Part shown: positions 1 through 11,771 of the stretch, in pieces | Layout of the letters: every line of letters starts with the position of its first letter | Numbering within the stretch: position 1 is the first letter of the stretch | Assembly (NCBI GenBank): GCA_016800925.1 | Contig: JABCPU010000011.1 | Span: 186,001 to 250,000, forward strand | Direction of reading: 5' to 3' | Length of the DNA: 64,000 nt | DNA from: Suillus spraguei | Taxonomy: Eukaryota; Basidiomycota; Agaricomycetes; Boletales; Suillaceae | The notes under the pieces: generated by a model | The model's database searches: none | Told to the model about the DNA's origin: nothing | The model's input: only the letters and a program-made list of their open reading frames with translations | Program-made: the position numbers and the translations under genes

Positions 1-617
1 CTACTGATCTCGCCTAGAGTATTCCGAGTACATACAAATTAGGATATAAGCACCGCGTACACCACACAATACAGACCTGATTTTACACCATTGCACGTAC
101 TATAGGTCAGGATTATTGTCTAGCTCTGGATCAACCCAGTAGTGGACATAGTCTTTAAAGTTCCCTTATCGCTCGTTAATACATCATGCTCATTCTCCAT
201 TACCACCGGCATACTGCTGGACTTTTGATTATTACTTTTGACTGAACTTCTCACGCTCCGCTACTTTACTGCTGAAAGTACCATGGACTTCTTTACTGTT
301 TCTTTGCACTGCTCGCAACCTTACCGCTACCGCTGAGACCACCGCTCGACATCGCTTGCTAGATGCAACTGTTACTGACTTTATCTCGACGACGGTAGTT
401 CTGGCGGTATCATCACTGACCGCGGCAACTTACTGCTGACTTCGACGCTTGTTTTGCAAATAAGTTAGACTCGAACTTGACCATACTAAATAGGCATCCC
501 CCTTTAGGGTCGAACGCTCTTGTTCTTACAAGTGAAGCAGACTAGATGGAGCACAAGACTAACATACTAGTTTAGGCAGTGGTTTATCTACAGCCCAAGC
601 TAGGTTGAATCTTTACA
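1..617 (-). mobile_element. LTR fragment (inverted copy of the solo LTR at 43.1-44.0 kb), cut by window edge
   Basis: The reverse complement of this stretch matches the start of the 957-bp LTR at 43083-44039 over its whole length, with scattered substitutions and small indels. Its inner end is CTTTACA at 611-617, the complement of the TGTAAAG that opens the other copy. The rest of the element lies outside the window to the left, so its target duplication cannot be checked. No protein-coding retrotransposon sequence follows at 618, so this is probably another solo LTR or an element end. Confidence 0.8.
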
Positions 618-785
618 CCGCCAAAAGGCGTGATCATAACAAGGTACTGCCGCATGGAGTCCCAGAACTTATCTATCGGTCCGCTGAAGACTTTGGTGCC
701 CTTGACTTCAAGGTGCGCACTGTCTAATCTTCGTCTTAGGGAGCTGACCTTGACTTGTCAATAGATCAAGGTAGAGAAGGCCACT

Positions 786-1325
786 GTGGATCATGTTCGA
801 GCGACGTACATCAAACCTGGACACCCTGTGTTTGATCTTGTGCCCAGTGACCTTGGAGACACTCTTCAGATATGCTACGAATGTTTGGGATGTCCTGTCA
901 TCAATCACAAATCAGCTTGGACAGTGTATTTAGGATTGCTTCATATATTTGCTGCTTCCATTGAAACACGACCCCAGATGCTGCTCTCTGACGATATCAA
1001 AGGAGATGAAGAATTGCTGCTCCTTCAGGAGCATCGAGACCTGCCGTTTCATGAAGAGACTAATGGGTATTACTATATGGGTGGTGTTCGTGGAGGACTT
1101 GGACTAGATGATGGTCATCATCAATTGCTCGATGACCTTACTCACGAAGACAAACCAGATGTCTCTCATGAGGCTGACAATGCTGGTCTTGTTGTTTGGG
1201 AATTTTCGGACGAGCATCAGAAAATTCACACATTCCTTAACATGCTTAATCAGCTTAACTCACTTATCTCAAAACTTGTTTGCTCTCTCTCACATCATTC
1301 ACCTGGCATATCTTATATTTTTTGA
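786..1325 (+). other. Unrecognised open frame running into a TIR element
   Basis: An open frame with no ATG at its 5' end; GTG at 786 is only the first usable codon. It reads about 143 residues of acidic, Leu-rich sequence of unknown family before it enters the 273-bp element at 1215, which supplies the last 37 codons and the stop. Without the element the frame would continue into GAA GAA GTG and stop after a short acidic tail at about 1527. It lies between two transposon remnants and is probably a gene or transposon fragment. I do not recognise a domain. Confidence 0.3.
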
Positions 1326-1487
1326 GTGCGAAATACAATAAAACATGTATATTAATATATCTCAACTTTTTTTTTCTGAATTCATTCACATTGAAATTTT
1401 GGACAAGTAGATTCAATTTCACCAAGGCAGTTAAGTGTAAATAAGTCCGCATAAGGGCACGTCAAGGAATGTGTGAATTTCCTGATG
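1215..1487 (+). mobile_element. 273-bp non-autonomous TIR element (MITE), copy 1
   Basis: The ends are inverted repeats of about 31 bp, opening CATCAG and closing CTGATG, with the inner parts AAATTCACACATTCCTT and AAGGAATGTGTGAATTT. The AT-rich interior contains no transposase. The length is identical to the copy at 49685-49957, and the two are nearly the same throughout. Here the flanks are GAG and GAAG, so the TA target duplication seen around the other copy is not visible. Confidence 0.85.
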
Positions 1488-2107
1488 GAAGAAGTGGGTG
1501 CGATGGACGAGTGGTGATTCTTTTCATACTAGTATCTATCGTAGCACTCTACATTTCTCGTACTATATGTTCATCTTCTTTCCTGCTGAATTGTACTTTG
1601 AAACATAACCACAACCTCCTTCACTCGTCGCCAACATAGAGGACGTTCACAAACCGCAATGACAGGCCAACCGATCCATCATGCTTGTAATAGGAAAATA
1701 ACAATAGCACTATTTAATTTTCGAAAAGGGTGTTCAAGGTCCTACAGAAGCTACCTGCCTTATATGGTATCTCGGGAGAAGCATGCACGAGAGAAGTTGA
1801 GCGCGGTTGTCTGGCTTTCCATATCAAACACATTAATGCACGATTTGCGTAGCTTTGACAATATTTGAGTTCTCACTGAGCTTCACACTAGTCCGAGTCC
1901 ATAATTACATACCACTCGGACTTTAACCAACTTAGCTGTTCCGAGTCAGGGTCATCACTACGGATCGTTACTCTCTAGAATTCATGAAGATCGAGAAAAG
2001 AGTGCTCATGCGACATATATAATACTAGACAGCATTCAGCCAAGCCTTCATAGAAAGAAAAAATATCATGAAAAATAAGTAAATAGCGTGCGGCATCATA
2101 ATAATGG
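1488..2107. other. Intergenic, no gene seen
   Basis: The short open frames here have no splice logic, known motif or consistent codon use. The downstream end of the gene on the minus strand lies at 2108, so part of this interval is probably its 3' UTR. Confidence 0.5.
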
Positions 2108-5100
2108 TCACGTAGGCGGCCATGTTCCGGTATAAGGGCGTTCTCCCCACTTCTCCCAAGCATGTTCACCGATGCGGCGTACAGTGCCCTGCAGCTCCGC
2201 TTTCAAAGCTGACCATCCTTCATGTCTTATAATCTCATACGCGCTCGAAAGCGACCATGAAAATGAGGGGTAGGGCGGCGAGAATTGACGAGATTGTCCA
2301 GGTAAGGGATTTAACTCTGGGTATAGAGGATCGTAATAGACGGTATGAAAGAGTCGGTGGGCTTGGACATGTGCGAATCTATGCAAACAGCCAACAGATC
2401 AGTGAGAAAACTTCCATATAAAGTGAAGAAACCTACCGCCACATCGCAAGGACGAAGATTATTTGGACCACGACTCCGAGCAAAATCATACCACGATGGA
2501 AAGAACTGTTGTCGCTAACGACAGCCGGCTGGTTGAGAACCGATTAGATGGGACCACACCAAATGTGTATACACTTTGTCTTACCAAAAGCCCGCTTCGG
2601 CCTACGGCATCATCAGCACATTGGTGCATCAGGTCACGCTCTTTCACAGATTCGACACGAAGGGTCTGAGCCAACTGATTCCGAGTATGCCGCGCTGCCC
2701 TCGAAACTTCTTCCAGCTCTTCGAGGTGGGTCGTGTTCAGAGCAAGATCATCAGCAGATCTATTGCAGTTCCCATCAGTCAGTATTTTTCTTGAACCGTA
2801 CGGTGGCGATATCACCTGTCTCCATCACTTAGCCCATCAGCCCACTCCCGGAGCGTTTGCCGCATCCGAGCCAGGGTTTCCGTACGACCAACAGGTGAAT
2901 CATCATGCAGGACCAACAACTCTTCTTCGAATAGGGGTTCAATCACAGGGACAACTTCTTCCTCAATTTCTCTTCCCATTGCGTCAACAATACGAATATT
3001 ACTCTTGTGCTGGGCACGAGGTGTGTGAAAAGTTTCGGATGACGGCAGTGAACGATTTGCGTCTTTCGCATCAGCGCGTCCGTCCGCAATATCCTGAGCA
3101 TCAGCCAGTATCGGAAAGTCATCAGTCCTTTCCCGACCGAATGCATCCATAACCCTAACGGCGGGGGATTTTCTCAACGAACGTGGCGATGGTATGTTGG
3201 CACGAGATACGGGCGTTGTAGAGGGTTCGGGAGTAACGGGCCTCGCTGGCACTGGATCAGGTACAGTATCAACATGAGCAGAACCATTGGTTGTTTTTGA
3301 AGGGACGCTCTCCGCTCGTCGCGAGTAGCCATCAGGTAAAAAGTCAGGCGCAGACACGCGCCCAGAAGGTAAAGGTGATTTTTGATGTTCAACTTCAGCT
3401 GTCGAGGCCTCTGATTCCGTGACGTCAAAGCGTACTTTGAGAATGCTCTTTCTCCTTCCGATAGAACCAAACTGGGACTGATCGGCAAAACCGTTCTGTC
3501 CATTCTGAGTTGTGGGTTGATTCGGAGTGAGCATCCATGCACCAGGGGGTGCCGGTGTCCGTAGAGGAAGAGAGTTAGCACGCGACAGAGAAGGTATTGG
3601 CGTGAGCAGTCCATTGCCTGTCGGGGCTTCAGTCTTCGAGTCTTGCTCGGGTTCAGAATTGGCTCGAGGCAGAGGCGTCGATGCTGATGATGCAGCCGGA
3701 GCCAACTCAGGTGAAGTGGGAGGTGGGGGTGTTTCCCTCAGGTGCTTGGGCGGTACAGGCGTAGCAGCCCACGCTCCAGGTGGTTTCGGGGTCTTCATCG
3801 CGGTATAGTTCGGATTGGTAAGGCCATCTTCATCCGCTCGCACAGGTGTGACATCCGCCTCGCGTGTCTCTGCTTCATCTTCGGAAGATGAAGGGAGAAC
3901 AGAAAGATTGGAAAGGTCATGCGGTGGAGACGGGGTGCGGAATTCAAGAATGGAAGTGCTTGACGAAAGACGACGCGGCGGAGTTGTGAGCGCAAAGTTA
4001 GGGATTACTTCAGAAGATTCATCCTGAAGAGCAGAACTGGTCATAGGCGGCGTTCCCGGAGGAGTAAAAGATGATGGCATCGTCTGCTCTTGGGGCTGAG
4101 AGGTATCTAATGGAGAGTCTGGAGTAGGAGGTCGGAACGAGGTCGCTGAAGTTGAAGCAAGAGCTCTCTGAAGACGTGCTTCATCATTAGAAGAAACACC
4201 AGATGTTTGAACGGGTGAGCGTTGTCTTGATGGCGAGGATGGCGGTGACACTAGAACCTCTGTCTCTGTCTCGCTGGGAGGATCCTCTGGGAAAGAGTTC
4301 GAAGGTCGTGTGTCCGGGGTAGTCGATCGCGGAGCAAATTCCGATACGGATTCCTCATCGCTTGCTGAATAATCTCATATAAGAAGGTATATCAACGAGC
4401 TAAGGGAAGTAAGGATCTTACCTAAAACCATATCCTCGTCCCCAAATCCACCACGGATGCTTGTACGAGGGTGAATACTCCCCACTGACTCAGTAAACTC
4501 CATCGACCGCCTGCGATGACCCTTCCTGAACTTCTCGTCATCGTCGGCTTTGGGAGTGGAAGAAGCAAAACTGCCACTGTTGAAAAGACTACTCCTCTTA
4601 GATGGCGAGGGTACTGGGATCAAGCTCGACCTATTGACGCCCGATGCCCGGCTGGATGGGCGCGAGTTTGGAGTCGGCGATGGCGAAGAGATGGTTGGTG
4701 CGTGGTGGTGCGATAAATCAGGCTCCTTATTGCTGTGTCCGTTTCGTTTAGGCGAACTCTCTAGATCAAAGGGGGGGAGCTGATGACTCCGCGAAAAACC
4801 CCAGCCAAATCTTGAAGCGGCCGCAGGCTTGAGTGGTGTAGTACGGGGTGAAGGTTCATCCTTATTAGAAGGAGACGACGAAACTGTATGCTGGGGCGGA
4901 TGAACGGAAGTTGGTGCATCAAGCACTGAATCCACTTTGCCTTTGTGAGAATACGACTTCACAGCCATCGGTGAGCCCTTGAGTTGAGCCTCCGGAGCAA
5001 GGCGAGGTAAACTAGAAGATGCACGCAAACCCCTCCCACTCTTACTCGCAGATGTAACTTCATTTCCACTACTGCCATGACTATGATGCCTCGGCGTATT

Positions 5101-7266
5101 CCATTTGGGCTGTGGGGAGTTCCAGTTTCGCTCCCGTTCATGTGTCACCTCTCGTTCTTCTTCCACTTCTACTGGATCTTGTAATGAGTCGTAACTAGCC
5201 TGTGAGCTGGCAGGTGAGCTGGCACCGGATAGTCGAGAACTGGAACCTTGTCGTTGAAGGGATGCAAGCGTTGGTGTCGCATATGCTGTGACCGATGGAG
5301 GTCGACTGGGGTGAGTGTGGGAGTGATTTGAATGCGAGCTAAGACTTGAAGATGGTCGAGGCGGTGGGTGTCGTTTATTCCACTCTCGTTCACGCTCGAG
5401 GTAGCGATCTCTGTCAAGCTCAGCCATTCGATCGCGATCTGAAGATCATTGAAGTGATATGAAGTGAAAAGAAACGATCGCTTACGATCCGCCTGCGAGC
5501 TCGTAGAACTTGGCCGTGAGCTCCGATCATCATCAAAACTCCGAAGTGACGCAACGCTACCCCTCCTATGCAGAATCCTGTTGCCGAGCGGTGAAGTCGC
5601 TCCATTCGAAATAGACTTAACGCGAGAAGGAGATGTCCAAGGCGTTTCTTGAGAGTGACGTCGGTGGAACTCCAATGAATGTTGGTGATGGAGCTCAGGG
5701 GTGACAGAACGTGACGGTGCTTTAGGACGATTCCACTCGCGTTCGCGTTGGTGCATCCGATCCTCTTCACGAGAGTGGTCTTGCTCTTTGACTAGAATAC
5801 TACGATGAGCTCGCCTTGAAAAACATAACAATAGTAAGTGCTATCTCACAATCAGCATCGGAAAGTGAGGAGCTCGCCCTTGGCCCTGTGCATACTGTAG
5901 GCTGAATTACGTAAAGACGAGAAGGCATCACCTACCTGGTAATTCGAGACTGCCACGCCGAGACTGATCATGATGTCGCAAACTTCCGCGTAATGATAGG
6001 GAGGAACGGGGCCGCAACGGAGTGGTTGACGGGCGACTGGTGCTTGGGCCAGGCATCGCTGCTGGTACTAATGACATAACAATGAGAAACGTGGGGGTAA
6101 GCTATTTTGAAAATGATCCCCCACCATCTTCAGATGTATCGAGATCTCCCATAGCATGCTGCATGTCTGAATCTTGATCCAGGAGGTCTGATTGAATGGT
6201 CAGGGAGTGTAAACATTGCAAATGTATGACCTTACTAGAGTGAGACGCTAGCTGGGATGGCAATTGGAAGGTCCTTTGATACGAGCTTGCACTTCTTGGA
6301 GGTGATGACCAAGTGGAATCAAGCGGTCGTGACAAAGTCGTCGTCGAATTGACATTAATATGGCCTTCCAGACGAGGCTCATCTGCAAGTAACGAACCTG
6401 TTTCGGAGGGTTGAGAAGTAACTGATATACTTCAATCGGGTGCACTCGTCACAATGATAAAGATGAGCTGACCGTCATATACCGCTGTAGGTAAATTCTG
6501 ATCGAGGAGCCGCGAGTGGGAAGACATTAGACGTGCACGAAGAGTATCAAACGTTGCTGCATGAGAAGACCGAAATGACGATTCAGACCCCTTGCTAGAT
6601 TCTTTGATACGGATTGCGATGAGATGCCGAAGATGATGAAGTCAAGGGAATTGACGTACTTGGTTTATCGACCTCATCATCACTGAGACTTTTTCTTTTA
6701 CCCTTATGCTGTTCCCTTTCACGGTCGACAACAGGGGTAATGTCCATCTCACTTGTGTCAAAACTGTTCCTACGCGGTCTCGATTTCTGCGGTGTGTCCC
6801 CGGGCTCACGTCTAGCACGAGAGAACAAATCCTTCAGGCTGTCCCGAGTAACACTTGGAGTGGCAGGTGGAAAACGAGATGACACAGAGCCAGCGCCATC
6901 TTCTGACAGTTGTGCAAAAGGTCTTGTGGGAGGCGATTTTCCGTTGGGCGAATCTAATGAACGTGCTAGTAAGGCGCGAAGGCGTGCTGCAGGAGTGTCG
7001 GAGGGTGTCGCAGAAGAAGTGGATGGTCCAAATTCAGAATTTGGATCATAGCTATTTGAAAAGGAAGCAATGTTTCTGAGTGGCATACGAGGAGTAGGCT
7101 GATTGTCGTCCTCATCGTCAACGACATTGAGCTGTGATCGCGCGGAGGAAGGGACTGCGACTGGGGTAAAGTCCATATCACTACTATCCTGAACACGAGA
7201 ACTTGGTGTATGTCGATTAAGCCTTAAACGAGGCCTTGACAATGAGTTTGATGAAGGCGTGTCCAT
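2108..7266 (-). CDS. Large disordered protein with C-terminal membrane helix, 11 exons
   Basis: Eleven exons joined by ten GT-AG introns give one continuous frame of about 1,520 residues. Exon starts and ends on the plus strand are about 7266-6660, 6601-6473, 6421-6236, 6187-6125, 6067-5932, 5814-5486, 5438-4422, 4373-2816, 2759-2585, 2528-2437 and 2378-2108. The start is the ATG at 7266 (MDTPSSNSL). Most of the protein is Ser/Pro/Arg-rich and probably disordered. It has PPGAWxxTP-type repeats (PGAWAATPVPP and PGAWMLTPNQP), a KVRF sequence that fits the PP1-docking RVxF pattern, and paired RVMDAFGRE and RIVDAMGRE motifs. A predicted coiled coil (LEELEEVSRAARHTRNQL) precedes one membrane helix (GMILLGVVVQIIFVLAMW) and a tail of about 90 residues. 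I do not recognise the family. A tail-near-anchored, phospho-regulated nuclear-envelope or ER protein is only a guess. The fifth intron, about 117 nt, is the least certain junction. Confidence 0.75.
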
Positions 7267-7616
7267 GATCGGCGACCTCGTCCGCCAACTGGCGCGTGAA
7301 GCGTGTTTCCAGCGTGTGGACACGCGCTATTGACAATTGTGCTCGAGTGATAAATTAGGAAATAAATTCTATCCAAATAAAAATCACTTTACAAGGTATC
7401 TTACTATCATCTACTCAAAGCTCACAATTACAAATGGCGACAATGTTTACCCCTCAAATCTTTCTGGAAGAATAGTAGTAGCGAGCAACTATTCAATTTT
7501 CTGGGAGGCACTTAGACTCACATTTCACTGGTGACAAAGCCAATATCTCCGCAAAGTGTTGTGCTACAAGGTGTGGCAACCTCACCAAGTTCACGGAAGC
7601 TAGATACCTCAGACTG
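7267..7616. other. Intergenic, 5' region of the large membrane-protein gene
   Basis: This is the AT-richer stretch upstream of the ATG at 7266. No gene or clear promoter box was found. Confidence 0.5.
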
Positions 7617-8232
7617 TCATAGGTCGCCTTGCATGCCATAACCTCCGACTATAACGGTGAAACGAGCTCGGCCCTGTCGTACTCGCTCGGGTGAGCGCTT
7701 GAGCTCCATGCATGCGCAACCATGGTTTTGCTGGACGAATTCTCTCGCGAGTCTTCTGATCGTTTGGATCAATAATACCTTTTCAGACAGCATCCAAATT
7801 TCAGGATCCCGTTCCTCAGGCATCTGTACAATGATTTGCATAATACATGATATACTTTCGTCGCAGCCTTCGTAAAATGCTACCTCGTGCAAGTCCTTGA
7901 AGTACATCCCGGCAGTATCACCAATACAGGAGGTCTTCTATATTCATCTCGATCTGGACAACGTCTGCCCAATTATACAACTTGGCCCGTCTTCCCCAGT
8001 CCCGGTCTTCACAAAAAGTTCGCCTGCAGAGGTTGTGAAATATCCAAAAGATACAACGTTTGGCCTTATACGCCGTGACAGGGTCGGTTGATGTGTCGGC
8101 AGCTGACCCTGCCAACTTAATTTCGATAGAGAAACCTTCCTTCGAGAACTGGCTAGTGGAATTATCCGAGTCATACATCAATGTAACATCATTCATCTTA
8201 TTATGCGCAGGCTGCACTCGACGATAATGCAC
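7617..8232 (-). other. Possible coding remnants of unknown identity
   Basis: Two adjacent minus-strand open frames (7617-7907 and 7918-8232) show protein-like composition in places, for example SFGYFTTSAGELFVKTGTG in one frame and ARFTVIVGGYGM in another. I could not join them with convincing introns or name a domain. They could be exons of an unrecognised gene lying 3' of the RPC9-like sequence, or decayed DNA. Confidence 0.25.
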
Positions 8233-8450
8233 CGCCTGATGTGAAGCTGAGCGACAGATCTAGGTGTACTTTGCCTCACAGTGGTGCTTTCCATTAGCTT
8301 TCGCCACAGCTAGATCTGAAGCGTATCCAAAAGCTGTCAGAGGGACATGTGTAACAAATCCCCAATGCAACTTCACCATGCGTCTGTTTGCCTTCGGGTA
8401 CAGCCATGACCCCATTCAGATGTCCGGAAGCACTTTCATGTAATGACTTG

Positions 8451-8902
8451 GGTACTACAACAAGAAGGTCATCCATCCGGTTCCTCAATCTATCTTCGAG
8501 TTCCCCGACGATCTGAATGGCGGCATTCAGTCTATTTTGGCATAAAGCATACACAGACCCGCACACACAACATATAGTTCTGCTGGCTTGGTTGGAGCCA
8601 GATTGACCATCTGAAGCTTTTCTGATTTTGAAAATCCGAACGGCTGAAGACCACGCACGAGCTGTGTGATGCCCGCATCTGATTGGTGGAGAGTAGACCT
8701 CGGATAGATATCGAATAGCTTCCAGCTCGACTGTGCGAAGGTTCTCGCTTATCTCTTCGGTCCGAGTGTCCTTCCCCGCAGTCTCTTCTTCCTTTTTGAC
8801 GCGTATGGCAGTTTTTGTGCAAGTAATGTGTTCGGCATCTAGCTCATGGAGTTTCAAGAGCTCAGAGTTTGATATGAGTGCCGACCGGGCATTTACGACC
8901 GA
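8451..8902 (-). pseudogene. RPC9/Rpc17-like (RNA polymerase III subunit C17), apparently decayed
   Basis: Conserved blocks of the Rpb4/RPC9 family are readable in order: NARSALISNSELLKL, the C17-type TKTAIRVKKEEE, ENLRTVELEAIRYLS, DAGITQLVRGL, SEKLQMVNLAPTKPAELY, and after a good 54-nt intron, VGELEDRLRNRMDDLL. In polymerase III, C17 pairs with C25 to form the stalk that contacts initiation factor TFIIIB. Two defects are visible. No ATG exists in frame where the protein should begin (TCG GTC GTA AAT stands at the expected start), and a one-base frame change falls near 8692-8702, between RYLS and the next block. One codon also seems missing in the LLKL-HELDAEH block. As an essential gene, a working copy should exist elsewhere. 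An assembly error is the alternative. Confidence 0.6.
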
Positions 8903-9443
8903 TTTGAATGCATAATAATTGTATAACGGCCCACAAAGCACAGACCGTCATCACGATACTTTCATAGACGTTTGTAGGTTGCAAGTTGGCAACCCTGGCA
9001 GGAACAGAACGAAAACATGCTGTGAGATAAAAGGGCACGACGTTGGTGACCTGGATCAGCCCAGATCTAAAATCTAGAAACTCACAAGTGCAGCAATATT
9101 GGAAAAATTCAAAGCACAAGCTCCAATTGCCTGCATATCGGAGCAAGGTTGCAACGCGAACCCCTAATCAGATCCTGTGACGTTCATATCAGGCAACATC
9201 CAACACATGCAACGTTCATATCAGGTAACTGGCAGGTTATCGATTATGGACCTCGCTCCGCAAGGTAAGCCCTCCCCGATGTAAACTCACTGATGAAAAA
9301 GCGAGTATTCGCTATTCTCTAGGGCCTTACAAGAAATATTCTCGAAAAGTAAACTTATTGACATTGGCAGAACTAAAACTAATCGTCACATCTTATATAC
9401 CAACTTAACATTGTCAATTCATGTCCTCTTTCGACGCATTCCA
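8903..9443. other. Stretch without a confident gene
   Basis: A minus-strand ATG near 9137 opens MQAIGACALNFSNIAAL followed by a GTGAGT donor, and the frame VANLQPTNVYESIVMTV follows about 80 nt later. This could be 5' exons of the RPC9-like gene or of something else. The frame does not connect to the RPC9 blocks with usable splice sites. Confidence 0.3.
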
Positions 9444-10878
9444 TCAGTTGTAGCAAAGCACCGCATACTCCTGCAATACCATATCAAATTAGATCATCTC
9501 AACTCTACTGGCATTTGTACTCACCTTGACACACTTCTCTGTGGAGTCGTAAGGAATGAAGCAACCATCACCGAACGACTCGCACGCCTTCCCTGGGTGC
9601 ACAGCTCCGTGGTAAGGAGCTTGAGCAATGTACTGAGGAGCACCTCCAGGCTCCCGGCCACCTTCGACAGCTCGAAGTCCACCGAGAGCTGCCGGGTTGA
9701 ATCGACCAGAAACTTGAACCCATCGCACGGCTTGAGAGTTCCCAACAAGGATTTCGTATGTGTCAAGCTGTTCCAATGGGTTGAGCAGATGATAACAGCC
9801 CAGTTTGGTTTGCGCTTACGTGGATCTCCTCCTTCTTGAAGCCGATCACAGCTCCTTTTTTGAAGACAGAGCTTGCTTTTCCGATCACTGGAGTAGATAT
9901 CATTCAGTCAAAACTACGAATAGCATCACTCAAGACGCACTGAGACCACCCTATAAGAATCATAATAAGTGGCTGGCCAGTAAGTAAGGCTGCAGGACTT
10001 GCCTCGCAGTAAGCACGACAGATGTACAAAGGCGCACCACGCTCAGATCCACCTTCGATAGCATTCGATGGGATGTTCTTGCCCCTATTGAGGACCCACG
10101 CTACTGGAGCGTGGTAATTTCCACTTCGGAAAGCCTGAGTACGTTGCTCTGCATCGTGGAGCCAGTTGGCTTGCGACCAGGCACGTGCCTTTTTCTGGAG
10201 AAAACCAGGGTGTTAGATCTGTACTAAGTCGTGATGAACGCCAAGTATACCTCCTCCTCATTCTTGCTATGATGTTTGTAGCCTAAAATGCCACCACCAA
10301 GGAGAGCGGCACCGGCCAGGAGGCCCCCTCCGATCTAATGGAAAGGCCGCATAAGATGGTGTGAACAGTCTATATGAGGGAGCACATATACCTCCAGCTT
10401 CTTTTCGTCAATGCCAAACAAGCCTGAGTGCTTCTGACTCTCCTGATGGGTCGGTTGGACGCCACCTTGAGGGGCATGGTAAGGTTGCTGCTGCTGCTGC
10501 TGCTGTTGTTGTTGATACTGCTGTTGAGGAGGTTGGTCGCATGATGGAGCGCACGGTTCTGACTTGCAGTCTCCGCCCCACTGACCACATTGCCCATGAT
10601 CGGGACTGTGGTTGTAATCACCATCTTGCAGGCGTCCCCATAGGGCAGGTGTCGCGGGCGGAGTCCAGTCACTCTGTGGGTAAAGTTCGTTAGCGAGTCT
10701 GACAATGAGTAGCACTGACAGCGGGTTACCTGGGATCGGTGAGGCTGAATTATCTTGTACTGGACACCTGCAGGGGATGGATCTATTACTCGGAGTAAAA
10801 GGCAGATGGAAACGGACCTTCATAAAGGACCCTTGCACCGTAATTGTACTGAGTTCCAGGTTCCCAAGAATCAATCAT
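9444..10878 (-). CDS. Chitin-binding (CBM5/12-like) and DM9/DUF3421 domain protein
   Basis: The start is the ATG at 10878, and six or seven introns are needed. The first exons give an aromatic-rich carbohydrate-binding module (WEPGTQYNYGARVLYEG, then VQYKIIQPHRSQ and SDWTPPATPALWGRL) of the CBM5/12 chitin-binding type. Next come a Cys/Gly stretch, a polyglutamine run, and a Gly/Ala-rich hydrophobic segment (GGGLLAGAALLGGGILGYK). The C-terminal half is a DM9/DUF3421 repeat pair: APVAWVLNRGKNIPSNAI, GGSERGAPLYICRAY, GKASSVFKKGAVIGFKKEEI, DTYEILVGNSQAVRWV and GAVHPGKACESFGDGCFIPY. The last exon, EYAVLCYN, follows a GTGAGT intron and ends at 9444. There is no N-terminal signal peptide, so a cytoplasmic or unconventionally secreted lectin-like role is inferred. 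The donor after RAYCE could be GC-AG or, in better frame, GTCCTG. Confidence 0.85.
10486..10532 (-). repeat. CAG/CAA run encoding polyglutamine
   Basis: A trinucleotide run within the chitin-binding/DM9 gene, read as about ten or more Gln with an interspersed Tyr. It is likely length-variable between strains. Confidence 0.85.
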
Positions 10879-11771
10879 GTTGCAAAGTTAACAACTGGAG
10901 TGGGGTTGTTTGTGTCACCGTCGGTGGGCTTATATTCCCTGGAGACGTTTCACTTTGCGCCTAGATGACGACGCAATCTATACCAATTGGAGAAAGAAAA
11001 GGTCTTGGCTGATCCCCAGATTTGTGCACGGATGTGATCTCTTCAGGATCTAGTTTGATGATATGATCTCCAAGTATCGATGGGCGGACCTGGGCATGGC
11101 CAGCTGTCCATTATCTGATTTCCACGAGGTAGAGATGACAAGGACTAAGAGATATGATCGTGGCATGGTTGGCCTCGAGGCATGCTAGATAGTATGGAAG
11201 ACACTTCAAGGTATTTGTCGTGGAGCATCTTGTTCCCTTTTGACGACTGATCGTGCAATGATATCGAGCGGGTGGGCCCTTCCGAACTGCAGGAAACTTC
11301 AAGTCTCTAGCAACTGGTGCCAATGTAAGAGGATGGGTCCTGGTACTATATAGTGTTCAAGGAGATTGACGAAGGTGAAGTTGAAGATTTTACCCGCGGA
11401 ATCGTTTACGGCATATTGTTACCAGTAACTTGTTTCCACCCCAGACCCAATGAAGGGATCCTGAGCTGCTTCTTCCTGTCATCACTGTGATCACGGTCGC
11501 CGGAAGAAAGTAATCGAGGGATCAAATGATGACGTCTTATCATAGGCATTCCATTCTTCAGAGCGGTCTTCAGAGCACGAATGGAAAAGCACAAGTTTTT
11601 TAAAGCCTCATAGATCCGCATTTCTAGCAGAATGAGCGCACGTTCACTTATATACGTAACCTCCATAGGTTGATCAAGGTACCTAATATTTCAACTCGTA
11701 CCACCTCAGGCTTCTGGTCAAGGGTACCCATTTTAACTTGTACCACCACCATCGATAACGATCTATTCACG
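10879..11771. other. Divergent intergenic region
   Basis: This separates the divergently transcribed DM9-protein and phosphomannose isomerase genes. An ATG-initiated 86-codon frame on the minus strand (11406-11666) has no recognisable motif and I do not call it a gene. No clear regulatory element was identified. Confidence 0.4.

Noticed and set aside
3527..4027. Plus-strand open frames opposite the large membrane-protein gene
   Set aside because: They are shadows of the long Ser/Pro/Gly-rich minus-strand exon, whose codon bias opens the complementary frames.
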